Assembly (NCBI GenBank): GCA_018398575.1
Contig: JAGTXZ010000011.1
Coordinates: 1,550,001 to 1,614,000 of the forward strand
Source: Ampelomyces quisqualis
Lineage: Eukaryota; Ascomycota; Dothideomycetes; Pleosporales; Phaeosphaeriaceae
Direction: 5' to 3'
DNA: 64,000 nucleotides
Part shown: positions 55,613 through 64,000 of the stretch, in pieces
Layout: each line of letters opens with the position of its first letter
How positions within the stretch are numbered: the first letter of the stretch is position 1
Notes under the pieces: generated by a model
The model's input: the letters and a program-made list of their open reading frames with translations, nothing else
What the model was told of the DNA's origin: nothing
The model's database searches: none
Made by a program: the position numbers and the translations under genes

Positions 55613-57063
55613 TTATGCTCGGTGGGGTGTGGAAGAATACCATGCATCTCTCAGTCTCAACCAAGGATGATTAAGCAACTCCCTCGCCGTCATTCTATCC
55701 TCAGGCTTCCACCGCAACATACACCTCACGAACTCCAGAAACGCTTCTTTCTCCTTGTCAACCAGATTCTCCTCTGAGCTCTCCAACGTCAAGCCTTCTG
55801 GTATCGGTGTATCGACGATCCATTTACCTGTGGGGCATTTGGTAAGCTGGTGATAGCACCTACACAGCACGAAGCCCTACCTTCATCATCGAAAAACTCC
55901 TTGCTCCGCAACCCGCGCTTGAGTAGATCTGGAGGCGGTGGACCAAGTATTGCAATTACTTCTGCGAGATGCGCTCGCGTCAAATATCGTTTCTCGACCG
56001 GGTCAATGCCGTAAAAGAGGTGTTTGTCTTCGTAGATATCCCATATCTGTGCATGATCAATTAGCTATCGCATTCGTTGAGAATTCGATAGAGTATGTAC
56101 CATAGTTCCGACGTTCCAGATATCTGTTGGACAACCCCATTCTGTCTTCAGCATGACTTCTGGACAGCGGTAGACATCGGGCTGGGCGTCGTGTATTTGC
56201 GGTTTGATACTGCGTACAGCAGAGCCGAAGTCGCCCAGCACAACCCTTCCGTATTCCTTGGGTAGATTGAACTGCCTGGTCGCATATATCGGTTTGCCGT
56301 CGACCGTTTTTCGGGGCGATGGAGATGTCAGTTCGGCGTCCACGAATGCTTTTAAAATATCCTGATCTTCAATCTCCACAAGGATATTGTCGGCTTTGAT
56401 ATCTGTAACAAAATCAATTAATGTTTCAGCGACAGTATGGAGGGGATGTAACCTGTGTGTATGATATTGCACTCAGAATGAAGATAGTCCAGCGCTAGCA
56501 GCACTTGCGACAGCCCTGCTCTCAACAGCTCCTCTGTGAATCGATGCGAAGCGTTTCTGTTCAAAAGGTCCTTGAAACTATCCCAAATGGGGGTCTGGAC
56601 AAGGCATCGATGGTCCCCGCCTTGTCGAGGAATAATGAACATGTCAAGTGCTTTCCTGACATGGTTGTGGCCTGGGTGAGATGTGTTCCCGTTGCTCAGG
56701 ATCTTGTACAAATCATACTCTTCCTCATCCATACCTTCCCATGTGAAGACTTTCAGAGTGGTATAAGCATGGCGTCGGTTTGTTTGTCAGTATATATGGT
56801 ACATAATACTTACACAATAACTTACTGTAGATCACGGGCCAGCCAAACCGTGGATGTAACACCAAAACCTAGCTTGCCTACTACCTGGTACTTCGATGCG
56901 AAGACATCTCCTAATTGACTGGGTAGTAGACACCTCTCTGGAATTCTTCAAGCTTTTCTTCCTCAAGTAGCACAGTATCGCTAACGACTTCGAACCCAGA
57001 GGTGGGAAATTTGAGATGAGGCCATGGTTGTCTTCGGAAGAGCGACTTTACAATTTTGAACAT
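55613..57063 (-). pseudogene. SRPK-like protein kinase with N-terminal frameshift and lost splice acceptor
   Basis: Minus-strand segments: 57063-56826, 56775-56453, 56402-56101, 56046-55881 and 55827-55613. They carry FEVVSDTVLLEEEKLEEFQR, the ATP loop KLGFGVTSTVWLARD, the Lys strand YTTLKVFTWEG, the catalytic loop IIHTDIKADN, LGDFGSAV, DVYRCPEVML and RWKPEDRMTARELLNHPWL, as in SR-protein kinases. Two lesions are visible. After GVYYPVN a stop appears; stepping back one base restores LGDVFASKYQVV. The first intron has a GTAAGT donor (56825) but its expected acceptor just before 56775 reads CG, not AG. The other three introns are canonical. If either lesion is real, no full kinase can be made. 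A MITE-like element ends 88 bp upstream of the ATG. Confidence 0.75.
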
Positions 57064-57150
57064 GAGTCTGTCTTGGACAGAAGTAATCGTTATAGGTATT
57101 GGTTGATTTTTGTTGAACGTTGCGAAATGGTGAAAGATGGTGTACGTTGT

Positions 57151-57745
57151 CACTGCGGTACAGATGCGGTGTAAAATACCCCGCTTGGACTCATGTAAAA
57201 AAAACCCGCAGAAAGTCCCATATAAACACCGCTAGAGCGTGTATATTTACATGGTCCAGGGATATTTACATGCTAAGCAGGTATATTTACACGCTAAGCA
57301 GGTGAATTAATACCAAGGTATTTTGTTTTTTTACTTTGCAAGTTTCTCTATCTTGTCTCTCCAACGCCGCCCCCTTAACTATTTTGCTAGAGAACAGCAC
57401 TTGACCAATACGTCCTATTACCTACGCGCGCTTCAAAATCTAGGGTTTAGTAGGTTTAAAAGCAAGAGGGAGGAAAAAGGTAGAAGATTAGTAAAGATAA
57501 AAAGAGGTTAAAAATAAGCGAGAAAAAGGCTTAGCAGTGAACACTAAAATCTTACAAACTAATATAATTAACGCCAAATTTTATATACTAGTAGAAGTAG
57601 CAGGTAAAAAAACACTGTACTAGTGTAAAAAACACTGCAAGCGTGTAAATTCTCCTACGTGCGGTGTAAAAGAGTGAATTTACACGATACTGCGGTGTAT
57701 ATTAACACCGCGCCGGGTTTTTTACACCGCATTTGTACCCCAGTG
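57151..57745. mobile_element. Non-autonomous TIR element (MITE-like), 595 bp, AT-rich
   Basis: Terminal inverted repeats of 31 bp lie at 57151-57181 and 57715-57745 and match at 28 positions. Both begin CACTG and share ATGCGGTGTAAAA. Subterminal DNA repeats GCGGTGTA / TACACCGC several times. Inside, about 57243-57303, three tandem copies of a 20-21 bp unit start ATATTTACA. The interior is AT-rich with no transposase; a 62-codon frame at 57323-57511 has no motif. CACTG ends would suit a hAT-type element, but I see no 8-bp target duplication, so the family is open. Confidence 0.75.
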
Positions 57746-58110
57746 TCGAAACTAGACTCAGACAACGACAACACCCAAGCCACGGAAAGCGATACCAGCA
57801 TGTATCTCGAGATAAACCGGGATCAGTAAAGCTCTTGGGGCCACGGATGCTCCGCCGGCGACTACCTCCGGCCCGAGCTTATGAGCGCCATTGAGACGAA
57901 GATGTATGCAGTTCGGAACCTTGAGAGATGGGACCTAGGATCGATAATTTGGCTCGTTACCAAACTTTGGTACACCAGTCGCTCACATCGGCTGGGTAAT
58001 TAATCTTCGTCTTGAGAAATGCCCCTCAACATTGTCCATTGCTACGATAATCCCCATTTCCCACTCATATTTTTTTCACTTCTACACCTCGGTACAAATG
58101 GTGGCCGACC
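57746..58110. other. intergenic between the TIR element and the next gene
   Basis: 365 bp; no motif-bearing frame. Probably the promoter of the orphan gene at 58111. Confidence 0.4.
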
Positions 58111-59220
58111 ATGTTCGCAAGGCTATCACACAACTTGGGTATACCATGGAGGCGGCAAATCAAGAACTTGCTGGAGGATGAAATTGCATCGTGCGATACT
58201 GAAATGGGGGATGGTTCTGACCCCGATGTTGAGGGCACCTCTCCGTCAAGTGCATTTTCGATTACACCAAACAACAGTATGGCGGAGCTCATTCCAGAAT
58301 TCCGACCACTTCATATCCCCCCCTTCGATATTGCAGGATTGAATATGCCTTCTTCAACCCCTCGGACTACTAGCAACAGGCATGACAGGCCCATCAGGCA
58401 TCCCTGGACGGTACTCTCAGAGATGACACGGCAGGAGGTGGTTCTGAATTCGCACAGTATTCGACAAGAGGTTCCAGTCCATCGTCCCTCTGACTTCAAC
58501 ATATGGCCACTGTCAACAATTGAGGAAACGGCCAGACAAGGACTCGAGTCCGACCGGTACGTGCGTGACAATGTGGCAGTTCCATCCGCCTACGAGGAAG
58601 CCTCCAACCGACTAGCTCTCGCACCGACTCAAGAAAGCCGACTAAACTCGCATCACAGCTTCGCAGAGGGCCAAACGTACCGAGACGAGAATGACCTCAC
58701 ACACGACCCACCTCCACCATATCAAGCGAGCAATCCGAACAATCTCGCAAACCTGATACCGAACACTGCACCGACCTGTTTCCCAGTCTTTGCATCAAGC
58801 TTCACGCCGAACCTGGGGCCCAGCAGCACCACGTCGAATTCCGGACCAATCGCACACAACACTGCTTTCAACGATGCGCTCGAAACGGCAACGGAGTTCC
58901 CCATGGATACTACCTCCGACATTGAAATGCAAACTGCATACACCACTGGACCCAACGCGTTACGTGCAAGCGAATATCCCCACATCACTCCATCATCCCG
59001 CATAGCGAGTCAACCCAGCTCACTCGCAACAGGTCGGATCGGCGAGAGCATGGCTAGGTGTGTGGAGGGGATAGGCAAGACGGCTAAAGATGTGCCCAGG
59101 GTGATGAAGGATATGAGGCAGCTGCATAGGGCGAGAAGAGCAAAGGCAAAGATGTCGTGGTTGGAGAGGCATGCTTTTGTGGCGCGGGATGGGAGTTTGG
59201 TGTATGCGGCGGAGATGTGA
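58111..59220 (+). CDS. Orphan hypothetical protein, 369 residues, disordered
   Basis: Single exon. The N-terminus (MFARLSHNLGIPWRRQIKNL) is basic and helical, followed by a long Ser/Thr/Pro/Asn-rich region with a PPPPYQ element (DPPPPYQASNPNN), and a basic C-terminal helix (GKTAKDVPRVMKDMRQLHRA then RRAKAKMSWLERHAFVARDG). PPxY motifs can bind WW domains of Rsp5-type ubiquitin ligases, so an adaptor role is possible but unproven. No signal peptide or membrane segment. It lies beside decayed DNA, has no introns and matches nothing I know; it may be lineage-specific. Confidence 0.6.
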   Translation: MFARLSHNLGIPWRRQIKNLLEDEIASCDTEMGDGSDPDVEGTSPSSAFSITPNNSMAELIPEFRPLHIPPFDIAGLNMPSSTPRTTSNRHDRPIRHPWTVLSEMTRQEVVLNSHSIRQEVPVHRPSDFNIWPLSTIEETARQGLESDRYVRDNVAVPSAYEEASNRLALAPTQESRLNSHHSFAEGQTYRDENDLTHDPPPPYQASNPNNLANLIPNTAPTCFPVFASSFTPNLGPSSTTSNSGPIAHNTAFNDALETATEFPMDTTSDIEMQTAYTTGPNALRASEYPHITPSSRIASQPSSLATGRIGESMARCVEGIGKTAKDVPRVMKDMRQLHRARRAKAKMSWLERHAFVARDGSLVYAAEM

Positions 59221-59394
59221 AGGCGGCGGGTTCAGCCTATCTATTGTTGGAGCTTCGACATGTTCCATATGGACTTTTGAGATACGTTAGTCTGCTGCGG
59301 AGCATACGGAGTACACGGTCTTTTACTTGGTTGGGAAACGAAAGATGATTCTCTCGCCTCATTTAAGCAGCACAAAGATAGTTTGACGTGAATC

Positions 59395-60384
59395 CTACGT
59401 ATCTACCGTATCATCGTGCAGCAAAGGGGTCTGCTCATCACTTGTAGAGGCACCATGCTCATCCGCAGCCTTGGCAGCTTCCCTATCGCGCCATATGAAC
59501 CACAGACTCATAGCCAGTAAACATCCTTGCAGACAACCCGTGAATATGAACAAGCCCCATGCGCTCCACCCTCCCGGCCCCAGTCTCACTGCCAAACTCG
59601 CCGCAAAGACGAAGCTTCCTGGCGTCTGTATGCACATCATGGGCACCGACAAACTGCCGATCTCCTGCAGTTTCCACGTCATCATGATCTGGGGTACATA
59701 CTGTATTGCAGCGAGTCCCGTGGCCAGCAAACCGAGGAAGTTTGCCCACGCGCGGACATGAGACGGGACCGCGTAGACGAAGATGATGGAGCCGAGCAGG
59801 GCGACGATGAAGAAAGCGAGCGAAACGGCGAGGACGACAACAGCTTCTTTCCAAGTGGGCATATTGGCGTCTTGCTCGTCGACTTGATCCGGCTTGGGAT
59901 TGCGCGGGAAGAAGATGAGGAAAAGCAGCATGCTAGGCAGACGTTAGCAGAGGCCACGAGGAGGGCAGAAGCAGATGCACATGAAGAAGAAACACGACCA
60001 CTGCACGCCGATCTGTGCGATGCCCAGCAGAGCAGCGGCGCATGGGAACCGGCCAATCTCTTTGCAACATGCCATGTCCGTTGTGCTCTCGGGCAGCGTC
60101 AGCATGTTCGCGATACTGGCTGTGCCGGACACGGTGCCTAGCAGCACGAACATGGGACTCAGGCCACGTGACGAACGGCGCGCGATGATCTTGAAGTGTT
60201 GCGGCAGGTACGATACGAGGATGCCTATGACGAGGAAGCTGTTCGTTTGCACACCGTGTTAGCTACGGGAGCGCTGTGGACCGGCCATGTGAGGAGCCTA
60301 CACTGAAACAACAAAGTTGAAGATGCCGGGAGAAGCCAGCTCCCGACATCTGTCGCGGTTTGCCAGCCAGACACCGGCTGCCAT
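59395..60384 (-). CDS. PQ-loop repeat membrane protein (MTC/PQLC-like)
   Basis: Three exons on the minus strand: 60384-60302, 60238-59981 and 59932-59395; introns 63 and 48 bp; 292 residues. Two PQ-loop motifs are clear: LVSYLPQHFKIIARRSSRGL (SP) in the second exon and QYVPQIMMTWKLQEIGSLSV in the third. About seven hydrophobic helices are present, including EAVVVLAVSLAFFIVALLGS and GLFIFTGCLQGCLLAMSLWF. The C-terminal tail (DEHGASTSDEQTPLLHDD) has a TPLL dileucine-like sorting signal, which would fit a vacuolar/lysosomal location. PQ-loop proteins export amino acids or serve as small carriers; the substrate is not known. Divergent from PEX12. Confidence 0.9.
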
Positions 60385-60591
60385 CTTTCTGTGAGAGTTG
60401 GTGTTGCAGCGCTGGTGAGGGAGGCTCGAGCTGCGGGCGTGTGACGTGCGACGCGACGGAACGGCAGGTGCAGCCGACCGCGCGAGCCTCGGCTTATCGA
60501 ATCGCGTACCTTGACTGCCCTCGCGGCTCCATCCCCCTTCTCGACAATCCTCCATGCGCCAATCCGCAAACCAGCCCCGATCAACACCACC

Positions 60592-61989
60592 ATGGAGTTC
60601 CTGCCTACCCTCCAGAACGGCATAGACGACCTCAAGCCCTCTCTCTTCGAACTCCTCTCGGAACAACAGCTCGCGTCGCTGCTCCCGCCGTCGCTCCGCT
60701 ACCTCCTCGCCATCTCCACACCCCGCTATCCACGCTACCTTCTCCCCGTGCTCAACTCGTTCGATGAAGTCTACGCGCTAGTCATGCTCCTCGTCGAGCG
60801 CCACTTCCTCCGCACATATGGCGGCTCGTTCACCGAGAACTTCTACGGCATGAAGCGCGCCCGCGTGCTGCGAGTAAGAGGAGGCGAGATACCGCGCGCA
60901 CAACTGGGTGCGAGCGACACGGTGCGAGACGCCGTGAAGCTGGGCGACGGCGATGTGTGGAAGAATCTGGCAGTGTTGGTAGGGCTGCCGTGGCTGAAGA
61001 GGAAGTTTGATGAGGGGTACGATGTGCATGCTGCTCATGCGAATCTCCTCGGCCCGGGGTACAACCGAGACAGAGATGGGCTGAGAGCTGGCGCGAGCTT
61101 GAAGGAGCGATTCATGTTCTACTACAAGTGGTTCCTGCGGAACGTGTACCCGAGCGTGAATGCCGCCTACTACTTCTCGTTGATTCTGTTCAACATGGCG
61201 TACTTGTTTGATGGGACAAAATACCACTCGCCGTTCCTGTGGATGATTGGAACGAGGATACGGAGGCTGGGCGCGGCGGATCACGCTGCCATTGAGCTTG
61301 CGACTGCACCGAGGAAGGTTGGACCCGCACGCCCAGGAGAAGGGGGGTCGATGTTCACACCAAGAAACATGGCGAGAAGCATACAACCGCGACTACTGAG
61401 CTCGTTGAAAATTCTTCTGCCCACTAGCATCTTTGCGCTCAAATTCCTAGAATGGTGGCACGCTTCAGATTTTGCGAGACAACTGTCAAGAAAAGCGGCG
61501 GAAAACATTGACCTGCCGCCTCCAATATTGCCCTCTTTGCCACCGGCTTCGAAGCAGAAACATGCCGAACCGAACGAAAAGCAACGTCCTTCAACCGCCT
61601 CTTCAGATAAGCAGAAGCACATCGACCCCATCATCTCATCTACCACACTTCTACCCATACTCACAGTCCCTGCTCCACCATCTTCAACGCTTTGCCCGAT
61701 TTGCGTAACGCCAATCGTCACACCCACAGCCTCACCAACGGGCTTCGTGTACTGCTACACCTGCATACATCGCTGGGTAGAAGGCGACCACGAGCGACAA
61801 GTTGCATTCATGGAAGGCGCAGCCGGTTTCCGACGAGACCAAGACGGGGATGGGGTGGAGGAGGATGAGGGTTGGAGCAAGGAAGAGGGGAGTCGAGAAG
61901 GTAGATGGGAGAGTGGCAAGGGCAGAGACGCGGTCACGGGGAGGCGAATACTCGGTGGAACGGAGGGATTGAGGAGAGTCGTTGTGTGA
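60592..61989 (+). CDS. PEX12: Peroxisome assembly protein Pex12 (RING-type)
   Basis: Single exon, 465 residues from ATG 60592 (CACCATGG context). The N-terminus has MEFLPTLQNGIDDLKPSLFE and LLSEQQLASLLPPSLRYLLA, then SFDEVYALVMLLVERHFLRT and YGGSFTENFYGMKRARVLRV, the Pex2/10/12 region. Membrane segments follow (YPSVNAAYYFSLILFNMAYL). Near residues 370-400 the RING-like domain reads TLCPICVTPI ... YCYTCIHRWV, with the reduced Cys set typical of Pex12. Together with Pex2 and Pex10 it forms the ubiquitin ligase channel that recycles Pex5. A charged C-terminal tail (EEDEGWSKEEGSREGR) is longer than in yeast. It is divergent from the PQ-loop gene; start codons are 207 bp apart. Confidence 0.93.
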   Translation: MEFLPTLQNGIDDLKPSLFELLSEQQLASLLPPSLRYLLAISTPRYPRYLLPVLNSFDEVYALVMLLVERHFLRTYGGSFTENFYGMKRARVLRVRGGEIPRAQLGASDTVRDAVKLGDGDVWKNLAVLVGLPWLKRKFDEGYDVHAAHANLLGPGYNRDRDGLRAGASLKERFMFYYKWFLRNVYPSVNAAYYFSLILFNMAYLFDGTKYHSPFLWMIGTRIRRLGAADHAAIELATAPRKVGPARPGEGGSMFTPRNMARSIQPRLLSSLKILLPTSIFALKFLEWWHASDFARQLSRKAAENIDLPPPILPSLPPASKQKHAEPNEKQRPSTASSDKQKHIDPIISSTTLLPILTVPAPPSSTLCPICVTPIVTPTASPTGFVYCYTCIHRWVEGDHERQVAFMEGAAGFRRDQDGDGVEEDEGWSKEEGSREGRWESGKGRDAVTGRRILGGTEGLRRVVV

Positions 61990-62121
61990 GATACCCATGG
62001 CAGTAATTTGAGCCCTTTGCGCAGAGTTGTGACTACTTCCAGACCAACTCTTTCACCAAGATCTTCCTACTATCACTTTTTAATTACTCCATGGCCCATG
62101 TCACATGTCATCGCCATCTTT

Positions 62122-64000
62122 CTAGCCCGCCGCATTCCTCACCTTGGCCGCCTCCACCGCCCTCTCCCAGCTCGTCCTCCAAATGAACACGCCCTCAATA
62201 AGCGCCACAATTCCCAGCGCAATCGCGGGACCCTTGGATGATTCGTTAGCAAGACAGTCGACAAAATCATAAAAAAAGAAAGAAATCATCAGACAAACTT
62301 ACAATCCACAACCCATACAATCCCCAGCCTGCTCCAAACCCCGTGCCAAAACTAATCGGTAGTCCAACGACGTAGTATGCAAATAACCCTACGTAACCCC
62401 CAACTTCCTGCCTACCCAAGCCGCGCAGTATACCGTTGCAATTGGCGGCCAGGGCGTCGAAGACCTGGAAGGTAGCGCACAGGGGCAGCAGCGCAGCGAC
62501 CATGCTGCCAACGTGCTGGTCGGGGGTGAAGAGTCGGGGGATGTAATCTCTGAGCAGGGACAAGAGGAGGAGATTTGCGAAGCCGACGAGGACGCTAGCG
62601 AGGATAGCGACGGTAGCAGCTTTTTTCGCGGGGACAGCGAGCGTGGCGCCAATGAGGTTGGCGATGCGCGTGCTTGCGGCTACGCTCATGGGGAAGGGGA
62701 TCTGGAAGGTGATGCCCGTGACGCTGCCCAAGACGCTCTGCGCAGCGAGTTCGGTTGGGCCCAGCCAGCTCGAGCTCAGCGTGAGGATTTCAAACGCTAG
62801 GAATTCTGCGAGCACCATGATGAGGCCCGGGAGAGCGAGTTTGATCATCGGCGTCCAGTTCCTTAGCGCGCGCCGGTCGAAGCCCGCCCAGCATTGGTGG
62901 CCGTCGATGAGGCGGACGTAGAGGAAGAGGAGCAATGGCATGACGTTCTCGGTGAAGGCGACGGCAATGGGCGCGCCTACGAATCCCCAGCGTAAATGCC
63001 AGACCATGAACCAATTCAGGAAAGCGTTGAGAGGCGCGCAGATGAGCAGGATGTACATGTTGGCGCGGAATATTCCTTGGGCTTGGACGTAGCGCTTGCC
63101 AGCTTCAAAGACGGCATAGCCTGGGGCGCCTGCGATGAGGATGCGTAGGTATAACCCTGCTAGGCGGGCGGTTTCTTGTTCGGGAACGATGAGCGACAAG
63201 ATCTGACTTCCTGCGGCCCAGATACAGCTGATGGGAATCGTGATGAGGAGTAGGAAATACACCATTCGCTGCAGCTGGAGACCGACGAGTTCTTTGCGGC
63301 CGGAACCATAGGCCTGCGCGCACAGGGTGTCGAGAGATGTAGCCAGGCCTTGATACACTGCGTACCCCGTGATACTAGCCGTCATGCTAGCCAGACTGAC
63401 GGCGCCGAGTTCGATGGTGCCGATGTGTCCTACCGTGAAGATGGATGCGACAGGGAGGGAGTATTGGAGGAGAAACGTGAGGACCAAAGGGAAAGACGAA
63501 CTCAGCAAGACGGTAGTTTCCCTGGTATATGTCGTATGTATCGAATTGGCCGCCACCGCATCCGTCCAAGCCTTATTCAGCGAGGGCTTTCGTCCATCGG
63601 GTGCGAGGAGTGCAGAGCGCTCAGTCGCTCCAGACGCACGTGATTCCTCATGAGGCGTACTCTTGACTTTACGCAATCCGCTCCACGATCTCTTGCCAAC
63701 TAATCGTCCCTCTCCTTCAGGCGGCAATAACTTATTGTCTCGCAACAACTTCCTCTCTTCCTCCCGCACCTGCTCCCTCTCGTTCTTACTCAAATATCCA
63801 TGTTTCTTCCAACTCCCCGTCTCCAGGCTTCTCTCAGGTACACTCGAAGACAGCGTCATAATCGCCGTGCCTCTTGCTCCAGGATTGACATACGATGGCC
63901 GTCGATACGAATTGATCATCGAGTATTGCCGGACTGTGGAAGATCCCGACGACGACGAATCAGAATCAGAGTCATCGTGAATGGTTTGATCATTGGACTC
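62122..64000 (-). CDS. MATE family multidrug/toxin extrusion transporter, 5' end outside the window
   Basis: Minus strand: the first visible exon runs from the window edge (64000) to 62303; the last exon is 62232-62122 (70-bp intron GTAAGT...CCAAG, phase 0). At least 602 residues are visible. The frame is open beyond the ATG at 63919 to the edge, with a Ser/Asp-rich stretch (HDDSDSDSSSSGSSTVRQYS), so the true start probably lies to the right. A hydrophilic N-terminal region precedes twelve helices. MATE blocks include GAVSLASMTASITGYAVYQG, SLDTLCAQAYGSGRKELVGL, GLYLRILIAGAPGYAVFEAG and TELAAQSVLGSVTGITFQIP. It exports organic cations or toxins by proton or sodium antiport at the plasma or vacuole membrane. 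It converges with PEX12 (132 bp between stops). Confidence 0.92.

Noticed and set aside
1..64000. tRNA genes, CRISPR arrays, rRNA or a secondary-metabolite cluster
   Set aside because: No T-arm signatures, regular direct-repeat arrays, rRNA segments or synthase/NRPS/PKS domains were seen; the single SRPBCC protein and single MATE transporter are not enough for a cluster.

Overview
The window is nuclear DNA of a filamentous ascomycete (Pezizomycotina; the gene set fits Dothideomycetes, but I cannot fix the species). Most genes are interrupted by short introns, mainly 42-77 bp, with GTRNGT-like donors, CTAAC or CTGAC branch sites and CAG/TAG acceptors. The genes lie on both strands as independent units. 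There are no operons, CRISPR arrays, rRNA genes or tRNA genes that I could recognise.

Layout. 0-13 kb: end of a V-ATPase c'' subunit gene; a five-exon MoaB-MoeA fusion for molybdenum cofactor; a SET-domain protein; a Cys-rich single-pass membrane protein; a 1,355-residue low-complexity protein. 13.6-15.3 kb: two nuclear OXPHOS genes, ATP synthase subunit f and the complex I 21-kDa subunit, head to head with 236 bp between their start codons. 15.8-26.6 kb: an 88-residue basic protein behind a TATA box and an inverted repeat; a CE3-like secreted esterase; two conserved fungal proteins of unknown role; a flavin-binding PNPOx-like protein. 27.5-44.4 kb: a region rich in replication and mitosis genes. 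It has the third subunit of DNA polymerase delta (POL32/CDC27), tubulin cofactor D divergent from it, a GCP4-like gamma-tubulin complex protein and the kinetochore protein Nuf2. Between them lie a frameshifted BTB gene, an SRPBCC protein, an orphan ORF and a secreted M28 aminopeptidase. 46-54 kb: a large disordered protein, thioredoxin with an apparent mitochondrial extension, a transcription-factor relic beside a possible solo LTR, and an ammonium transporter. 54-58 kb is the most decayed part: AT-rich DNA, an SRPK-like kinase with two visible lesions, and a 595-bp element with 31-bp terminal inverted repeats next to its start. 58-64 kb: an orphan protein, a PQ-loop membrane protein divergent from PEX12, and a MATE transporter that runs off the right edge.

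Most useful observations: a 15-nt microexon in the ATP synthase f gene; GC-AG introns, and several stop-free introns of length 3n, in POL32; ACGCG boxes between POL32 and cofactor D; the OXPHOS gene pair; the MITE-like element by the broken kinase; and a 9-mer, TACGGAGTA, found six times, only between genes. I did not find a convincing wholly new multi-gene system. All splice sites were read by eye from frame continuity and family patterns I recall; none was tested against transcripts or databases.
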